This document shows positions 43,594 through 53,025 of a stretch of DNA of 64,000 nt, piece after piece. The stretch's first letter is position 1. Each line of letters starts with the position of its first letter. This DNA is from Paraburkholderia antibiotica. GTDB lineage: Bacteria > Pseudomonadota > Gammaproteobacteria > Burkholderiales > Burkholderiaceae. Below the pieces are notes generated by a model. That model saw only the letters and a program-made list of their open reading frames with translations. It was not told where the DNA came from and ran no database searches. The stretch spans positions 124,001 to 188,000 of the forward strand of contig NZ_JABBFZ010000007.1 in the NCBI RefSeq assembly GCF_012927125.1, read 5' to 3'. The translations under genes were made by a program, and so were the position numbers.

Positions 43594-44604
43594 TCAGCGC
43601 GACAACGTGATCGCCAGATAGGTGACGTACAAGACGCCGCACATGAGTAGCGCCCAGACCGGCACGCCCCGCGCGCGGGCGTTGATGCGCAGCCACGCGG
43701 CCGCGGCCAGCGTGATCACGACGCCGGTCACCACTTCGACACGCGGCGTCCATGGCGTGAGCAGAATGCCGATCGCGGGCAGCAGCGTCCCCTGGAACAC
43801 CATCGCGCCGGTGATGTTGCCGAACGCGAGCGTGTCCTTGCCGCGACGCACCCACAGGATGCTGTTGACCTTCTCCGGCAATTCGGTGGCAATCGGAATA
43901 ATCAGTAGCGACAACAGCAGCGGCGATATGCGCAGCGCCTCGGACACGCCCCGCACGCCGTGGATGAAACCCTCGGCTCCCCAGATCAGCAGCGCGACCG
44001 CGGCGACGAGCTGCAGCGCGATCGTCGCGAGATTGGTCGGTACGCCGAGACGCGAAAGCAGCATCTTGCCGGGCGCCTCGGTGCCGTGCCCCGCATCGAC
44101 GAGCCCGGTCGAGGCGCGGAACGTCATCACCACGTAAGTGACGTACACGCCGACCAGCGCGATGCTGAAGAGCGCGCGCACGATCATCTGCTCGTGCGGC
44201 ACGTACATCGCGACGGCGGCGAGCACGAACGCGCAGAGGAAATAGTTGAGGTCGCGGGTAAAGCCGGTACGCTCGGGCGCGATGCTGCCTTTGAGGCCGC
44301 GCATGCGCAGGATCGCGAGCGTCATCAGAAACGTGGACAGCGTGGAGAGCATCAGCGGCGCGCCGAGAATTGCGCCGACGCCGATTTCCTGATTGACGGT
44401 GTTACCGGCCCGGCTTCCCATGATCGCGAGCAACGGCACGAGAGTTTCGGGCAACGCGGTGCCGACCGCCGCGAACAGCGAGCCGGTCACACCTTCGGAG
44501 ATTTTCAGGCGCTCGCCGAGATGTTCGAGCGCATTGGTGAAGAGTTCGGCCGCCACCAGAATGACGACCAGCATGATTGCGAGTTCGACGAACAGACCTG
44601 TCAT
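43594..44604 (-). CDS. CaCA-family cation exchanger, probably manganese/calcium exporter
   Basis: An inner-membrane sodium/calcium-type exchanger of 336 residues from MTGLFVELAIMLVV (ATG at 44604 with GGGGAA upstream; 44631 is an alternative). The two inverted alpha-repeats are visible: EGVTGSLFAAVGTALPETLVP near residue 45 and LIIPIATELPEKVNS near residue 240, both with the cation-binding acidic residues. About ten membrane segments. A yybP-ykoY manganese riboswitch lies in its leader, which points to Mn2+ as regulator and possible substrate. Confidence 0.85.
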   Translation of the reverse strand: MTGLFVELAIMLVVILVAAELFTNALEHLGERLKISEGVTGSLFAAVGTALPETLVPLLAIMGSRAGNTVNQEIGVGAILGAPLMLSTLSTFLMTLAILRMRGLKGSIAPERTGFTRDLNYFLCAFVLAAVAMYVPHEQMIVRALFSIALVGVYVTYVVMTFRASTGLVDAGHGTEAPGKMLLSRLGVPTNLATIALQLVAAVALLIWGAEGFIHGVRGVSEALRISPLLLSLLIIPIATELPEKVNSILWVRRGKDTLAFGNITGAMVFQGTLLPAIGILLTPWTPRVEVVTGVVITLAAAAWLRINARARGVPVWALLMCGVLYVTYLAITLSR

Positions 44605-44751
44605 GCGCGGTTCCCCGTCGATGCGCGACACGCGCGGCGGCTCGCGGGATTGGGCGAGTGGCGGGATGGTGCGAAAGGATGCGGGGAAACTGATGGTGAG
44701 CTACGGTGATTCACGGGGCAAACTCCACGGTCGGACGTACCTACGAACCAA

Positions 44752-44794
44752 TGACGCACTGCCGCCCGTCCGACCAGAACGAGGCAGTACGTCA
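44752..44794 (-). promoter_or_regulatory. Expression-platform hairpin of the manganese riboswitch
   Basis: On the minus strand TGACGTACTGCC pairs with GGCAGTGCGTCA (one mismatch). Its first four bases are also the 3-prime arm of the riboswitch P1 stem, so the two structures exclude each other. A further 9-base complement (GGTCGGACG at 44767-44775 with CGTCCGACC at 44729-44737) offers a third fold. Confidence 0.6.
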
Positions 44795-44897
44795 ATGGTC
44801 TCGCCAAACCGACCCGGTCGAACGCGCCATGATCCGCAGATCAAGTATGTTGACGCGCTCCCCTTCAAAGGATGAAGGAAGGCTACTCCCCAGTGAC
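44791..44897 (-). ncRNA. yybP-ykoY (manganese-sensing) riboswitch
   Basis: On the minus strand the conserved elements occur in order: GGGGAGTAGCC, then GTCAACATACT, then GGCGAGACC. The P1 stem is GTCACTGG / CCATTGAC with one mismatch. These are the invariant segments of the yybP-ykoY aptamer that binds Mn2+. It lies about 190 bases before the CaCA exchanger start. Confidence 0.88.
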
Positions 44898-45107
44898 TTT
44901 GGGATTTTACTGGGGTGGGAAGCTTTCAACAAGCTTCAGGGTGTCGCGGGGGTGGGGTTTGGTTGTGCGGGGGGGTGCGATGGCGCGCTGAGGAGTGGGG
45001 GGACTGAGGGCTGTGGGAATTTTTGGGGCTGATGCGGGGCGGGCTGCGGACGTCGTGTTCGACACGAGTGCTTGCGCGAGAGGGGAAACTGGGGGGGAAA
45101 GAAGACT

Positions 45108-45183
45108 TGGCGCGCCCGGCTGGGATCGAACCAGCAACCCCTGCCTTCGGAGGGCAGTACTCTATCCATTGAGCTACGGGCGC
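45108..45183 (-). tRNA. tRNA-Arg (anticodon CCG)
   Basis: On the minus strand a full 76-base cloverleaf: acceptor GCGCCCG / CGGGCGC, D-arm TAGCTCAATGGATAGAG, anticodon stem CTGCC-CTCCGAA-GGCAG with CCG, T-arm GGTTCGATCCCAGC split as usual, discriminator G and encoded CCA (45108-45110). Reads codon CGG. Confidence 0.97.
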
Positions 45184-45489
45184 TTCAACGCAAAAACTGC
45201 GTGGACTACGCGAGAGCGCGGCAGCCAGAACGGACGCGACGCCAAAGCGAGAGACCGCAAGGATACCCGGTTTCGGCCGCACCGTCCACCGAACGGCCGT
45301 CGCGGCCCACCCGCAAGCCTTCCGGACGAACAGCCCCTGGCCGCACCGCTCCGGGTAAACGCCTGCTGAACACCGGCCGGGCTGCTCGCCGCCGCCGAAA
45401 TGTTGCGTCTATAATCGTCCGTGCCTGATCAAGAACAAGAAGTTGCCGTCGCGCTGTACCGCTCACATACCCACGGAGACGAGACAAGC
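45184..45489. other. Intergenic region between tRNA-Arg and the cytochrome gene
   Basis: About 300 bases with divergent promoters expected; I see no gene and no attachment-site-like repeat of the tRNA end. Confidence 0.4.
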
Positions 45490-46386
45490 ATGAGCGAAGC
45501 ACCACACGGAGCCCCGATCAAAACCCCAGCACAGCTCATCGCCGCGGTCATCGCCGGGTTCGCTGTGCCGATCATCATCATCGTTCTGCTCGCGGTCTAC
45601 GTCGATAATTCGACGCGCACCGGTGCCGGCACCGACTCCCTCTCCGAAGCCGAAGTCACCTCCCGCATCCATCCGCTCGCCCAGGTCGAGATTCGCGACG
45701 CCAACGCACCGCGCGTCTACAAGAGCGGCGAGGAAGTCTACAAGGCGGTCTGCTCGGCGTGTCACGCGTCGGGTGCGGCCGGCGCGCCGAAATTCACCAA
45801 TACCGCCGACTGGGCGCCGCGCATCGCGCAAGGCTTCGACACGCTGTGGCACACCGCGCTGTCCGGCAAAGGCGCAATGCCGCCGCGCGGCGGCACGAGC
45901 CCCGACGACTACAGCGATTTCGAAATCGCCCGCGCGGTCGTCTATATGGCGAACAACTCGGGCGCGAGCTTCCCCGAGCCGGCCCAACCGGCGGCAGGCG
46001 CAGCCGCGGCCTCCGGCGCCGCCGCAGGGGCAGCCGCTGGCGCATCGGACGCCGGCGCGGCGCAAGCCGCCGCAGCGATGGCGGCCATGGCCAGCGTGCC
46101 GCAAACGCCCGCTCCGGCAGCCGGCGGCGCAGCGAGCGCGGACGCGTCGCAGGCCGGCAAGGCGCTGTATCAGGCGGTATGTCAGGCCTGTCACGCGGCC
46201 GGCGTGCTGAACGCACCGAAATTCGGCGACAAGGAAGCGTGGGCGCCGCGCCTGAAGGACTCGATGGACACGGTCTACAACTACGCGCTGCATGGCAAGG
46301 GCGCGATGCCGCCGAAGGGTGGCTCGAACGCATCGGATGCGGACGTGAAGGCCGCGGTCGACTATATGGTCAGCGCGGTGAAGTAA
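45490..46386 (+). CDS. Membrane-anchored di-haem cytochrome c (c5 type)
   Basis: An electron carrier of 298 residues facing the periplasm. Residues 17-40 form one membrane anchor (LIAAVIAGFAVPIIIIVLLA), followed by two cytochrome c domains with haem sites CSACH (about 92-96) and CQACH (about 235-239) and axial methionines in GAMPPRGG and GAMPPKGG. An Ala/Gly linker of about 60 residues joins them. The two domains are clearly related, so an internal duplication. Start at MSEAPHG; a longer frame begins 45421. Confidence 0.9.
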   Translation: MSEAPHGAPIKTPAQLIAAVIAGFAVPIIIIVLLAVYVDNSTRTGAGTDSLSEAEVTSRIHPLAQVEIRDANAPRVYKSGEEVYKAVCSACHASGAAGAPKFTNTADWAPRIAQGFDTLWHTALSGKGAMPPRGGTSPDDYSDFEIARAVVYMANNSGASFPEPAQPAAGAAAASGAAAGAAAGASDAGAAQAAAAMAAMASVPQTPAPAAGGAASADASQAGKALYQAVCQACHAAGVLNAPKFGDKEAWAPRLKDSMDTVYNYALHGKGAMPPKGGSNASDADVKAAVDYMVSAVK

Positions 46387-46434
46387 AACAGGCGTACTTG
46401 CCCCGCGCGCGGCGGCCCATTTCGGTCGCCGGAT

Positions 46435-46476
46435 AAAAAAATCCCTGCATACGCGAATGCGATGCAGGGATTTTTT
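46435..46476. terminator. Convergent terminator between cytochrome and rep genes
   Basis: ATCCCTGCAT / ATGCAGGGAT with an 11-base loop, flanked by AAAAAA and TTTTTT, working in both directions. Confidence 0.92.
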
Positions 46477-46522
46477 ATGCGTCATTGATTGCCACGACGT
46501 TTCGCGGCGCGCCCGCCGCCCC

Positions 46523-48613
46523 TCAAGCCTTCTGCAACAACGCCTTCAAACTCGCCAGCCGATCCTTCGGCGACATCGGCGCCTCCTCGGCCGTCGGCGG
46601 CGGCGCATCGTCGAGCAGCATTTCATTGATAAAGCGCGACGGCTCGCAGACGACCGTCTCCCGCGCGCGCTTACGCTTCTTGCACCAGTTCAGATGCAGG
46701 CTGCGCTGCGCGCGCGTAATCGCAACGTACATCAGCCGGCGCTCTTCCTCGATGCGCGAATCGTCGATCGGTTCGTCGTCGGCGCCGCCGCGATGCGGCA
46801 TGATGCCTTCCTCGACGCCCACCAGGAACACGTGCGGATACTCGAGCCCCTTCGACGCATGCACCGTCGAGAGCCGCACCGCATCCGGATCTTCCTCGCG
46901 GCCTTCGAGCATCGACATCAGCGCGACCGTCTGGATCAGGCCGAGCAGGTTCTTGCCGGTGTCGCCGAAACCATCGGCGGTGTCGTAGCCGGTCGCCTCG
47001 GCGTTCGCGCCACCCGCCGGCTCCTCCTTCGTACCCTTGCGCTTCAGCCACTCCAGAAACTCGAGCACATTCTGCCACTTCGCCTGTGCCTGGCGTTCGT
47101 CGAACGCGTCGTACAGATACGCCTCGTAGTGGATCGCGTCCATCAGCTCGTTGAGCAGCGTGCCCGCCGCGTCCTTTTCCGCGCGGTCGGTCAGGCGCTG
47201 CATGAAATCGCAGAACGCGCGCATCGGCTCGATCTGACGCGGCGACAGGCGCGCCTCGATGCCGCCCATGTAGACCGCCTCGAACAGCGACACCTTCGCC
47301 TGCCCCGCGAACGCGCCGAGCGCTTCCAGCGTCGTATTGCCGACACCGCGACGCGGCGTCGTGATTGCGCGGATGAACGCGGGGTCGTCGTTGGCGTTGG
47401 CGATCAGGCGCAGATACGCGCAGATGTCCTTGATCTCGGCCTTGTCGAAGAACGATTGCCCGCCCGACAGCACGTACGGAATCCGCTCGCGACGCAGCAC
47501 CTGTTCGAAGATGCGCGCCTGGAAGTTGCCGCGATACAGGATCGCGTAATCGCGGAAATTGGTGCGCCGTTCGAACTTGTGCGCGGACAGACGAAACACC
47601 ACGGATTCCGCCTCGTGCTCCTCGTCGTTGCAGCCGGTCACGGTGATCGTGTCGCCCATGCCGTGCTCGGACCACAGCTTCTTCTCGAACAGCTTCGGGT
47701 TGTTCGCGATCACATTGTTCGCGGCGGTCAGGATGCGCACCGTCGAGCGGTAATTCTGTTCGAGCTTGATCAGATGCAGGTGCGGAAAATCCTTGCCGAG
47801 CTGGCCGAGGTTTTCGAGCGTCGCGCCGCGCCAGCCGTAGATCGCCTGATCGTCGTCGCCGACCGCGGTGAACGCGGCGCGCTTGCCGGCCAGCAGCTTC
47901 ACCAGTTCGTACTGGCACGCGTTGGTGTCCTGATACTCGTCGATCAGCAGATAGCGCAGCCTGTTCTGCCAGCGGTCGCGCACCGGCTCGTTGTTCGCGA
48001 ACAATTCGGCGGGCAGGCGGATCAGATCGTCGAAATCGACCGCCTGATACGCATGCAGCGTCGCCACATAGTTGCGGTAGACGATCGCCGCCTGATGCTC
48101 GTCCTCGGTCGACGCGGTCGCGATCGCCTGCTCGGGCATGATCAGGCCGTTCTTCCATAGCGAGATGATCGACTGGATCTTGCGGATGAAACCCTTGTCC
48201 GTCGAGCCGACCTGTTCCTGGATCATGCCGAAGCAATCGTCGGAATCCATGATCGAGAACTGCGGCTTCAGGCCGACGTGTTCCGCTTCCTGGCGCAGAA
48301 TCTGCACGCCGAGCGAGTGGAAGGTACACACCGTCAGCTGGTTCACCGGCACCTTGCGGCCTTCCTTGCCCGGTGTGGTCAAGGTCTTGCCTTCGAGCAG
48401 CTTGCCGACGCGCTCGCGCATTTCGGCCGCGGCCTTGTTCGTAAACGTGACGGCGGCGATGTGGCGTGGCTCGAAGCCTTTCGCTTCGATCAAGTGCGCG
48501 ATCTTCTGCGTGATCACGCGCGTCTTGCCGCTGCCGGCGCCGGCGAGCACGAGACAGGGACCGTCGAGATAACGGACCGCTTCACTTTGAGCGGGGTTCA
48601 GGCCTGCGGACAT
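46523..48613 (-). CDS. rep: ATP-dependent DNA helicase Rep (UvrD/SF1 family)
   Basis: Rep is a 3-prime to 5-prime SF1A helicase supporting replication through bound proteins. The 696-residue product starts MSAGLNPAQSEAVRYLDGP and has motif I VLAGAGSGKTRVI, Ia AAVTFTNKAAAEM, II LIDEYQDTNACQYELVKLL, III VGDDDQAIYGWRGA, IV LEQNYRSTVRIL, V TVHASKGLEYPHV and VI YVAITRAQRSL. SISLWKNGLI-type and NEEHEA-type segments favour Rep over UvrD. The frame is open to 49150, but the family start is at 48613; the binding site is weak. Confidence 0.93.
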   Translation of the reverse strand: MSAGLNPAQSEAVRYLDGPCLVLAGAGSGKTRVITQKIAHLIEAKGFEPRHIAAVTFTNKAAAEMRERVGKLLEGKTLTTPGKEGRKVPVNQLTVCTFHSLGVQILRQEAEHVGLKPQFSIMDSDDCFGMIQEQVGSTDKGFIRKIQSIISLWKNGLIMPEQAIATASTEDEHQAAIVYRNYVATLHAYQAVDFDDLIRLPAELFANNEPVRDRWQNRLRYLLIDEYQDTNACQYELVKLLAGKRAAFTAVGDDDQAIYGWRGATLENLGQLGKDFPHLHLIKLEQNYRSTVRILTAANNVIANNPKLFEKKLWSEHGMGDTITVTGCNDEEHEAESVVFRLSAHKFERRTNFRDYAILYRGNFQARIFEQVLRRERIPYVLSGGQSFFDKAEIKDICAYLRLIANANDDPAFIRAITTPRRGVGNTTLEALGAFAGQAKVSLFEAVYMGGIEARLSPRQIEPMRAFCDFMQRLTDRAEKDAAGTLLNELMDAIHYEAYLYDAFDERQAQAKWQNVLEFLEWLKRKGTKEEPAGGANAEATGYDTADGFGDTGKNLLGLIQTVALMSMLEGREEDPDAVRLSTVHASKGLEYPHVFLVGVEEGIMPHRGGADDEPIDDSRIEEERRLMYVAITRAQRSLHLNWCKKRKRARETVVCEPSRFINEMLLDDAPPPTAEEAPMSPKDRLASLKALLQKA

Positions 48614-49003
48614 CGTCTGTGGATGGGTAATACGGTTGAGGGCGGTCGTGGTCGCGCCGGCGGGAGGCGCCGACCGGAAGCCCGGGGGCATGCTGCGCGC
48701 CGCCGCGGTCCTGCATGGCGTGCTTCGCGCGAGAGGAGCGATGTTAACATGCTTACCTCGGATGCTTCTCCCGGCGGTTGACCTGCAACCTGCAACGCCT
48801 GCTCGCGCAGGCGAGCCACCACGGTTACCGCCACGGGTCACTTCGCTGCTTGCTCTCGATGGACTGTATGCCCTGCCGGACGACGCATCGCGACCGCCCG
48901 CCACTACGGCTCCCCCAGTCCATCCCGCAAGTGCCACAATAACGAGATTGCGCGCCGCCGCCGCGGTGGCAAGGCGGCGCGCCGTTCCTGCAGGAAGACA
49001 CGC
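48614..49003. other. Intergenic region between rep and the oxidoreductase gene
   Basis: 390 bases with divergent genes on either side. No gene is supportable; promoters are expected but none stands out. Confidence 0.4.
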
Positions 49004-50053
49004 ATGTCCGCATCGCTGAAGATTGGATTGATGGGCTATGGGTTCGCCGGTGCGACGTTTCACGCGCCGGTGATCGAACATTGCGGGCGCGCCAGCGTCG
49101 CCGCCATCGCGACGGGCCAGGCCGAGCGCGCGCGTGCCGACTATCCGCACGCGAAAATCGTCGCCGATCTCGACGCGCTACTCGCGCTCGACGACATCGA
49201 CTGCGTCGTGATCGCGACGCCGAACGACACCCACTTCGACCTCGCGCGCCGCACGCTCGAGGCGGGCAAGCACGTAGTCGTCGACAAGCCGGTCACGTTG
49301 AACGCCGCCGACGCCCACACGCTCGCCAACATCGCGCTCGCCCGCGGCAAGCTGTTCGTGCCCTTTCACAACCGTCGCTGGGACGGCGATTTCCTGACCG
49401 TGCGCGATCTGCTCGCACGCGTCGAACTGGGACGCGTGACTCAGTACGAATCGCATTTCGACCGCTTCCGGCCCGGCGTGCGTCAGCGCTGGCGCGAAGA
49501 CGTGACGCGCGGTGGCGGTCTGCTGTTCGACCTCGGCCCGCACCTGATCGACCAGGCGCTCGCACTGTTCGGCGCGCCGCAGACCGTATCGGCGACGGTG
49601 CGCGCGCATCGCGACGACGCCAGCGCACCCGACTACGTGCACCTCCAGCTCGGCTATCCGGAATTCGAAGTCGTGCTGCACGCGAGCGCGCTGACGGCGA
49701 TCCCCGGACCGCGCTTCGCGATCCACGGCACGCGCGGCAGCTATCTGAAGTACGGCCTCGACACCCAGGAAGATCAGCTGAAGGCCGGTCTGCGTCCCGG
49801 CGACGAAGGCTTCGGCGGCGGCAACACGAACGGCATCCTGCGCGTGCTGGAAGGCGATCAGGAAGTCGAGCGCGAATTGCCGACGCGCAACGGCGACTAC
49901 GTCGGCTTCTACATCGCGCTGGCCGACGCGATCCAGAACGGCGTCGCGTTCCCGGTCAGCGCACAGGATGCCGTCGACGTGATGACGATCATCGAGTTGG
50001 CCGCGCGCAGTTCCGAACAGGGCGTGCGGCTGCCGTTCGAGCGGATCCGCTGA
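49004..50053 (+). CDS. Gfo/Idh/MocA-family oxidoreductase
   Basis: An NAD(P)-dependent dehydrogenase of 349 residues. Rossmann motif LKIGLMGYGFAGATFHAP (residues 5-22), DCVVIATPNDTHFDLA, HVVVDKPVTLN (the EKP-like active-site lysine) and the catalytic HLIDQALALFG-type segment GGGLLFDLGPHLIDQAL are present; the C-terminal half is the mixed beta-sheet domain. It resembles the YvaA/scyllo-inositol-type branch, but the substrate is unknown. AGGAAG precedes the ATG. Confidence 0.9.
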   Translation: MSASLKIGLMGYGFAGATFHAPVIEHCGRASVAAIATGQAERARADYPHAKIVADLDALLALDDIDCVVIATPNDTHFDLARRTLEAGKHVVVDKPVTLNAADAHTLANIALARGKLFVPFHNRRWDGDFLTVRDLLARVELGRVTQYESHFDRFRPGVRQRWREDVTRGGGLLFDLGPHLIDQALALFGAPQTVSATVRAHRDDASAPDYVHLQLGYPEFEVVLHASALTAIPGPRFAIHGTRGSYLKYGLDTQEDQLKAGLRPGDEGFGGGNTNGILRVLEGDQEVERELPTRNGDYVGFYIALADAIQNGVAFPVSAQDAVDVMTIIELAARSSEQGVRLPFERIR

Positions 50054-50137
50054 GTTCGTCGCCGGTCTGCGTCCGTCTGCGTCTATCCCGCGCCGCACCG
50101 CTTTGTGTACCAAAAACGGCATGGCGCGAGACGGCGC

Positions 50138-50161
50138 GAAAGCCCGCCCAGCCGGGCTTTC
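50138..50161 (+). terminator. Hairpin after the oxidoreductase gene
   Basis: GAAAGCCCG - CCCAGC - CGGGCTTTC; short T content after it, so a modest terminator. Confidence 0.55.
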
Positions 50162-50281
50162 CTGACATCCCCGAAAGGAACATAACGTTACAAATTCGAC
50201 GGCTGCCCGGTCAGCGGACAGCCGTCATCATCCGTTGCTAGCGGGGTAACACCCAAACGACAACGACTCCCCGGAGAATCC

Positions 50282-50632
50282 ATGCCTCGTCTCATCCGTG
50301 CCCTTGCCGCCTGCGCGCTGCTCGCCTCCGTCGCCGCCTGCGTGATGACGCCGCCGCCCGCGCCGCATCCGGGTCCGAATCCGCAGCAGATCGCGGATCA
50401 GCGCCTGCATCAGGTCGATGGCCGCATCGACAACCTTTCGCGCCGCATCGACAACCGCGTGACCCAGGGCTATTACCCGCCGCCGCAAGGTGCCGCGCTG
50501 CATCACCGTCTCGAGACGATCCGCCAGGAAGCGCACGACATGGCCGCGCAACACGGCGGCGGTTTGTCGGCCGAAGAGCAGCGTGTGCTGAATCAGGAAC
50601 TGGATAACGCGGCGCACGCGATCGGCGAGTAA
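50282..50632 (+). CDS. Small outer-membrane-type lipoprotein
   Basis: A 116-residue protein with a lipobox signal peptide (ALAACALLASVAAC, lipid cysteine at residue 20), a Pro-rich stretch (MTPPPAPHPGPNP) and a helical heptad-like region (HQVDGRIDNLSRRIDNRVTQG) that could form a coiled coil. Lys/Asp sorting residue is absent at +2 (Val), so outer-membrane location is likely. Function unknown. GGAGAATCC precedes the ATG. Confidence 0.82.
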   Translation: MPRLIRALAACALLASVAACVMTPPPAPHPGPNPQQIADQRLHQVDGRIDNLSRRIDNRVTQGYYPPPQGAALHHRLETIRQEAHDMAAQHGGGLSAEEQRVLNQELDNAAHAIGE

Positions 50633-50741
50633 CCAGCCGATTGAGTCCGAGGACCAGGGTCGTCGGACGGGCAACTCAGCCGGCGTTCCGGTTGGCAGGC
50701 GCGAGCCAATGCCCGTTAGCGCGCGCCGAAGTGCGCGCTAA

Positions 50742-50825
<84 letters not shown>

Positions 50826-50880
50826 GCGCCCACTCCGACGCATTGCGCCGTCACCGCTCCAAATCCGCCGCACACGACGC

Positions 50881-50919
50881 AAAAAGCGCGGGCCTCATGG
50901 TCCCGCGCTTTTCTTTTTT
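50881..50919 (+). terminator. Terminator downstream of the lipoprotein gene
   Basis: AAAAGCGCGGG - 9-base loop - CCCGCGCTTTT followed by CTTTTTT. It isolates the gcv promoter from upstream transcription. Confidence 0.9.
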
Positions 50920-50968
50920 GACGCCGACCGCTCCGTCAACCCGGCCCCCACGGCGCGCGGGCCTTTAT

Positions 50969-50997
50969 TTGACAAGCCCCGGCCCGTCGCGTAAATT
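50969..50997 (+). promoter_or_regulatory. Sigma-70 promoter of the gcv operon
   Basis: TTGACA (50969-50974), 17-base spacer, TAAATT (50992-50997). Transcription would start near 51004, just before the riboswitch. Confidence 0.8.
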
Positions 50998-51005
50998 CGC
51001 CGCAC

Positions 51006-51291
51006 GCGTCGGGAGAGCGCGCTGGCCGCAGAAAAATCGCAGGCCGCGCCGCCGAAGGGGCACACCCGCAAACTCTCAGGCAAAAGGACCGACCGCGTCG
51101 AAAAACCCGCCCTCCGGCGGTTTTTCGCACTCTGGAGAGCGGCAGTAGCCATCCGCGTCGCACGTCGTGCACAGCAGGCAGGCTGCCCACCGAAGGGGCG
51201 CGCGTTTCACCGTGACGAAGCAGGCTCGCTAGCGAGCACAGACAGCACCGTCACGGCAGCGCAATCTCTCAGGTATCGAGGACAGAGGGGT
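51006..51291 (+). ncRNA. Tandem glycine riboswitch
   Basis: Two aptamers in series. The first has GGGAGAGCGC at its start and CCGAAGGGGCA with CTCTCAGGCAAAAGGACCGACC at its end (split around 51090); the second has CTGGAGAGCGGC, CCGAAGGGGCGC and CTCTCAGGTA with GAGGACAGAGGGG. These GGAGAG / CCGAAGGGG / CTCAGG elements are diagnostic. It sits before gcvT; a T-run near 51347-51354 after a GC-rich stem is the likely expression platform. Confidence 0.95.
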
Positions 51292-51375
51292 CATGCAGGA
51301 TCACGCTCGCAGGCATACCGCCGCGAGGCGTTGCGCCGCATGGCCTTTTTTGTTTCGCGAGACGCCCGAGGCCCC

Positions 51376-52494
51376 ATGACCGAACTCAAACACACCCCGC
51401 TCAACGCCGCTCACCGCGCGCTCAACGCCCGCATGGTCGATTTCGGCGGCTGGGACATGCCTGTCAACTACGGCTCGCAGATCGAAGAACATCGCGCGGT
51501 GCGCACCGACGCCGGCATGTTCGACGTGTCCCACATGTGCGTGGTCGACTTCACCGGCGAGCGCGTGCGCGCGTTCTTCGAATTCGCGCTGGCCAACAAC
51601 GTCGCAAAGCTGCAAACGCCGGGCCGCGCGCTCTATTCCTGCATGCTGAACCCGAACGGCGGCGTGATCGACGATCTGATCGTCTATTACTTCGCCGAAG
51701 ACCACTTCCGCGTGGTCGTCAACGCCGGTACCGCCGATAAAGACATCGCGTGGTTCGGCCAGCTCAACGCCGAAGGCGGCTACGGCCTGACCATCACGCC
51801 GCGCCGCGATCTCGCGATCGTCGCCGTGCAAGGCCCCAACGCGCGCGAAAAAACCTGGCAGACCGTGCCGGCCGCGCGCGCCGCGACCGAAGCGCTGAAG
51901 CCGTTCAATGCGGCACGCGTCGACGGTACGCCGTTCGGCGAGCTGACCGTCGCGCGCACCGGCTACACCGGCGAAGACGGCTTCGAGATCATCGTCCCGG
52001 CCGCTCACGTCGAAGCGCTGTGGAACGCGTTGCAGGCGCAAGGCGTGCGCCCGGCCGGTCTCGGCGCGCGCGACACGCTGCGTCTCGAAGCCGGCATGAA
52101 TCTGTATGGCCAGGACATGGACGACAACGTCTCGCCGCTCGACGCCGGCCTCGCGTGGACCGTCGACCTCGCCGCGCCGCGCGACTTCGTCGGCAAGGGC
52201 AAACTCGAAGCCGACGGCTCGCGCTCAGCGTTCGTCGGCCTGATCCTGCTGAAGGACAACGGCAAGGCCGCCGGCGTGCTGCGCGCGCATCAGAAAGTCG
52301 TCACGCCGCACGGCGACGGCGAAATCACGAGCGGCACGTTTTCGCCGACGATGCAGGAATCGATCGCCTTCGCGCGCGTGCCCAAGGGCGTGCAGCCGGG
52401 CGACACCGTGCACGTCCAGATTCGCGATAAAGCCTGCCCCGCAAGCGTGGTAAAACTGCCGTTCGTGCGCAACGGCAAAGTGCTGGCGGTTTAA
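51376..52494 (+). CDS. gcvT: Glycine cleavage system T protein (aminomethyltransferase)
   Basis: GcvT transfers the methylene group of the aminomethyl-lipoyl intermediate to tetrahydrofolate, releasing ammonia. The 372-residue product starts [19 protein letters not shown], with [34 protein letters not shown] and the C-terminal barrel ending [13 protein letters not shown]. Start ATG at 51376 follows the family; an in-frame ATG at 51331 lies in the riboswitch expression region. First gene of gcvTHP. Confidence 0.97.
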   Translation: MTELKHTPLNAAHRALNARMVDFGGWDMPVNYGSQIEEHRAVRTDAGMFDVSHMCVVDFTGERVRAFFEFALANNVAKLQTPGRALYSCMLNPNGGVIDDLIVYYFAEDHFRVVVNAGTADKDIAWFGQLNAEGGYGLTITPRRDLAIVAVQGPNAREKTWQTVPAARAATEALKPFNAARVDGTPFGELTVARTGYTGEDGFEIIVPAAHVEALWNALQAQGVRPAGLGARDTLRLEAGMNLYGQDMDDNVSPLDAGLAWTVDLAAPRDFVGKGKLEADGSRSAFVGLILLKDNGKAAGVLRAHQKVVTPHGDGEITSGTFSPTMQESIAFARVPKGVQPGDTVHVQIRDKACPASVVKLPFVRNGKVLAV

Positions 52495-52553
52495 GCGGCC
52501 AACGCACGCCCCTAATTCCAATCATTAACGAACATTCCGTTCAGGAGCATCCA

Positions 52554-52934
52554 ATGAGCATCCCGGCCGATCTGAAATACACCGAATCGCACGAATGGGT
52601 CCGCACCGAAGCGGACGGCACGCTGACGGTCGGTATCACCGACCACGCGCAGGAAGCGCTCGGCGACATCGTCTTCTTCGAAGTCCAGGAACTGAGCAAG
52701 TCCGTGAACGCCGGCGACGCCGTCGCCGTGATCGAATCGGTGAAGGCCGCTTCCGACATCTACGCGCCGGTCGCGGGCCAGGTCATCGAGGCGAACCAGG
52801 ACGTCATCGACTCGCCCGAGCTCGTCAACAGCGAGCCGTACGAAAGCTGGCTCTTCAAGATCAAGCCGGCCGCCGGCGCATCGCTCGACCGTCTGATCGA
52901 CGCCGACGCGTACGCGAAGTCGATCGGCGCCTGA
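52554..52934 (+). CDS. gcvH: Glycine cleavage system H protein
   Basis: The lipoyl carrier protein shuttling the aminomethyl group between P, T and L proteins. The 126-residue product has the lipoylation lysine in [14 protein letters not shown] near residue 65, [10 protein letters not shown] at the start and [13 protein letters not shown] near residue 95. AGGAGC lies upstream. Between gcvT and gcvP, 60 bases after gcvT. Confidence 0.97.
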   Translation: MSIPADLKYTESHEWVRTEADGTLTVGITDHAQEALGDIVFFEVQELSKSVNAGDAVAVIESVKAASDIYAPVAGQVIEANQDVIDSPELVNSEPYESWLFKIKPAAGASLDRLIDADAYAKSIGA

Positions 52935-53025
52935 GTCCCCGCTCGAGTCACGGCCTGACTCACACGTTTTAACCGTCAGGTGCGGCGCTCGCAATACGGC
53001 GCGCGCCGCACCGCCAGGAACACCC

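Noticed and set aside
45108..45183. tRNA-Arg as integration site of a mobile element
   Set aside because: No integrase, no repeat of the tRNA 3-prime end nearby and no change of content beside it.
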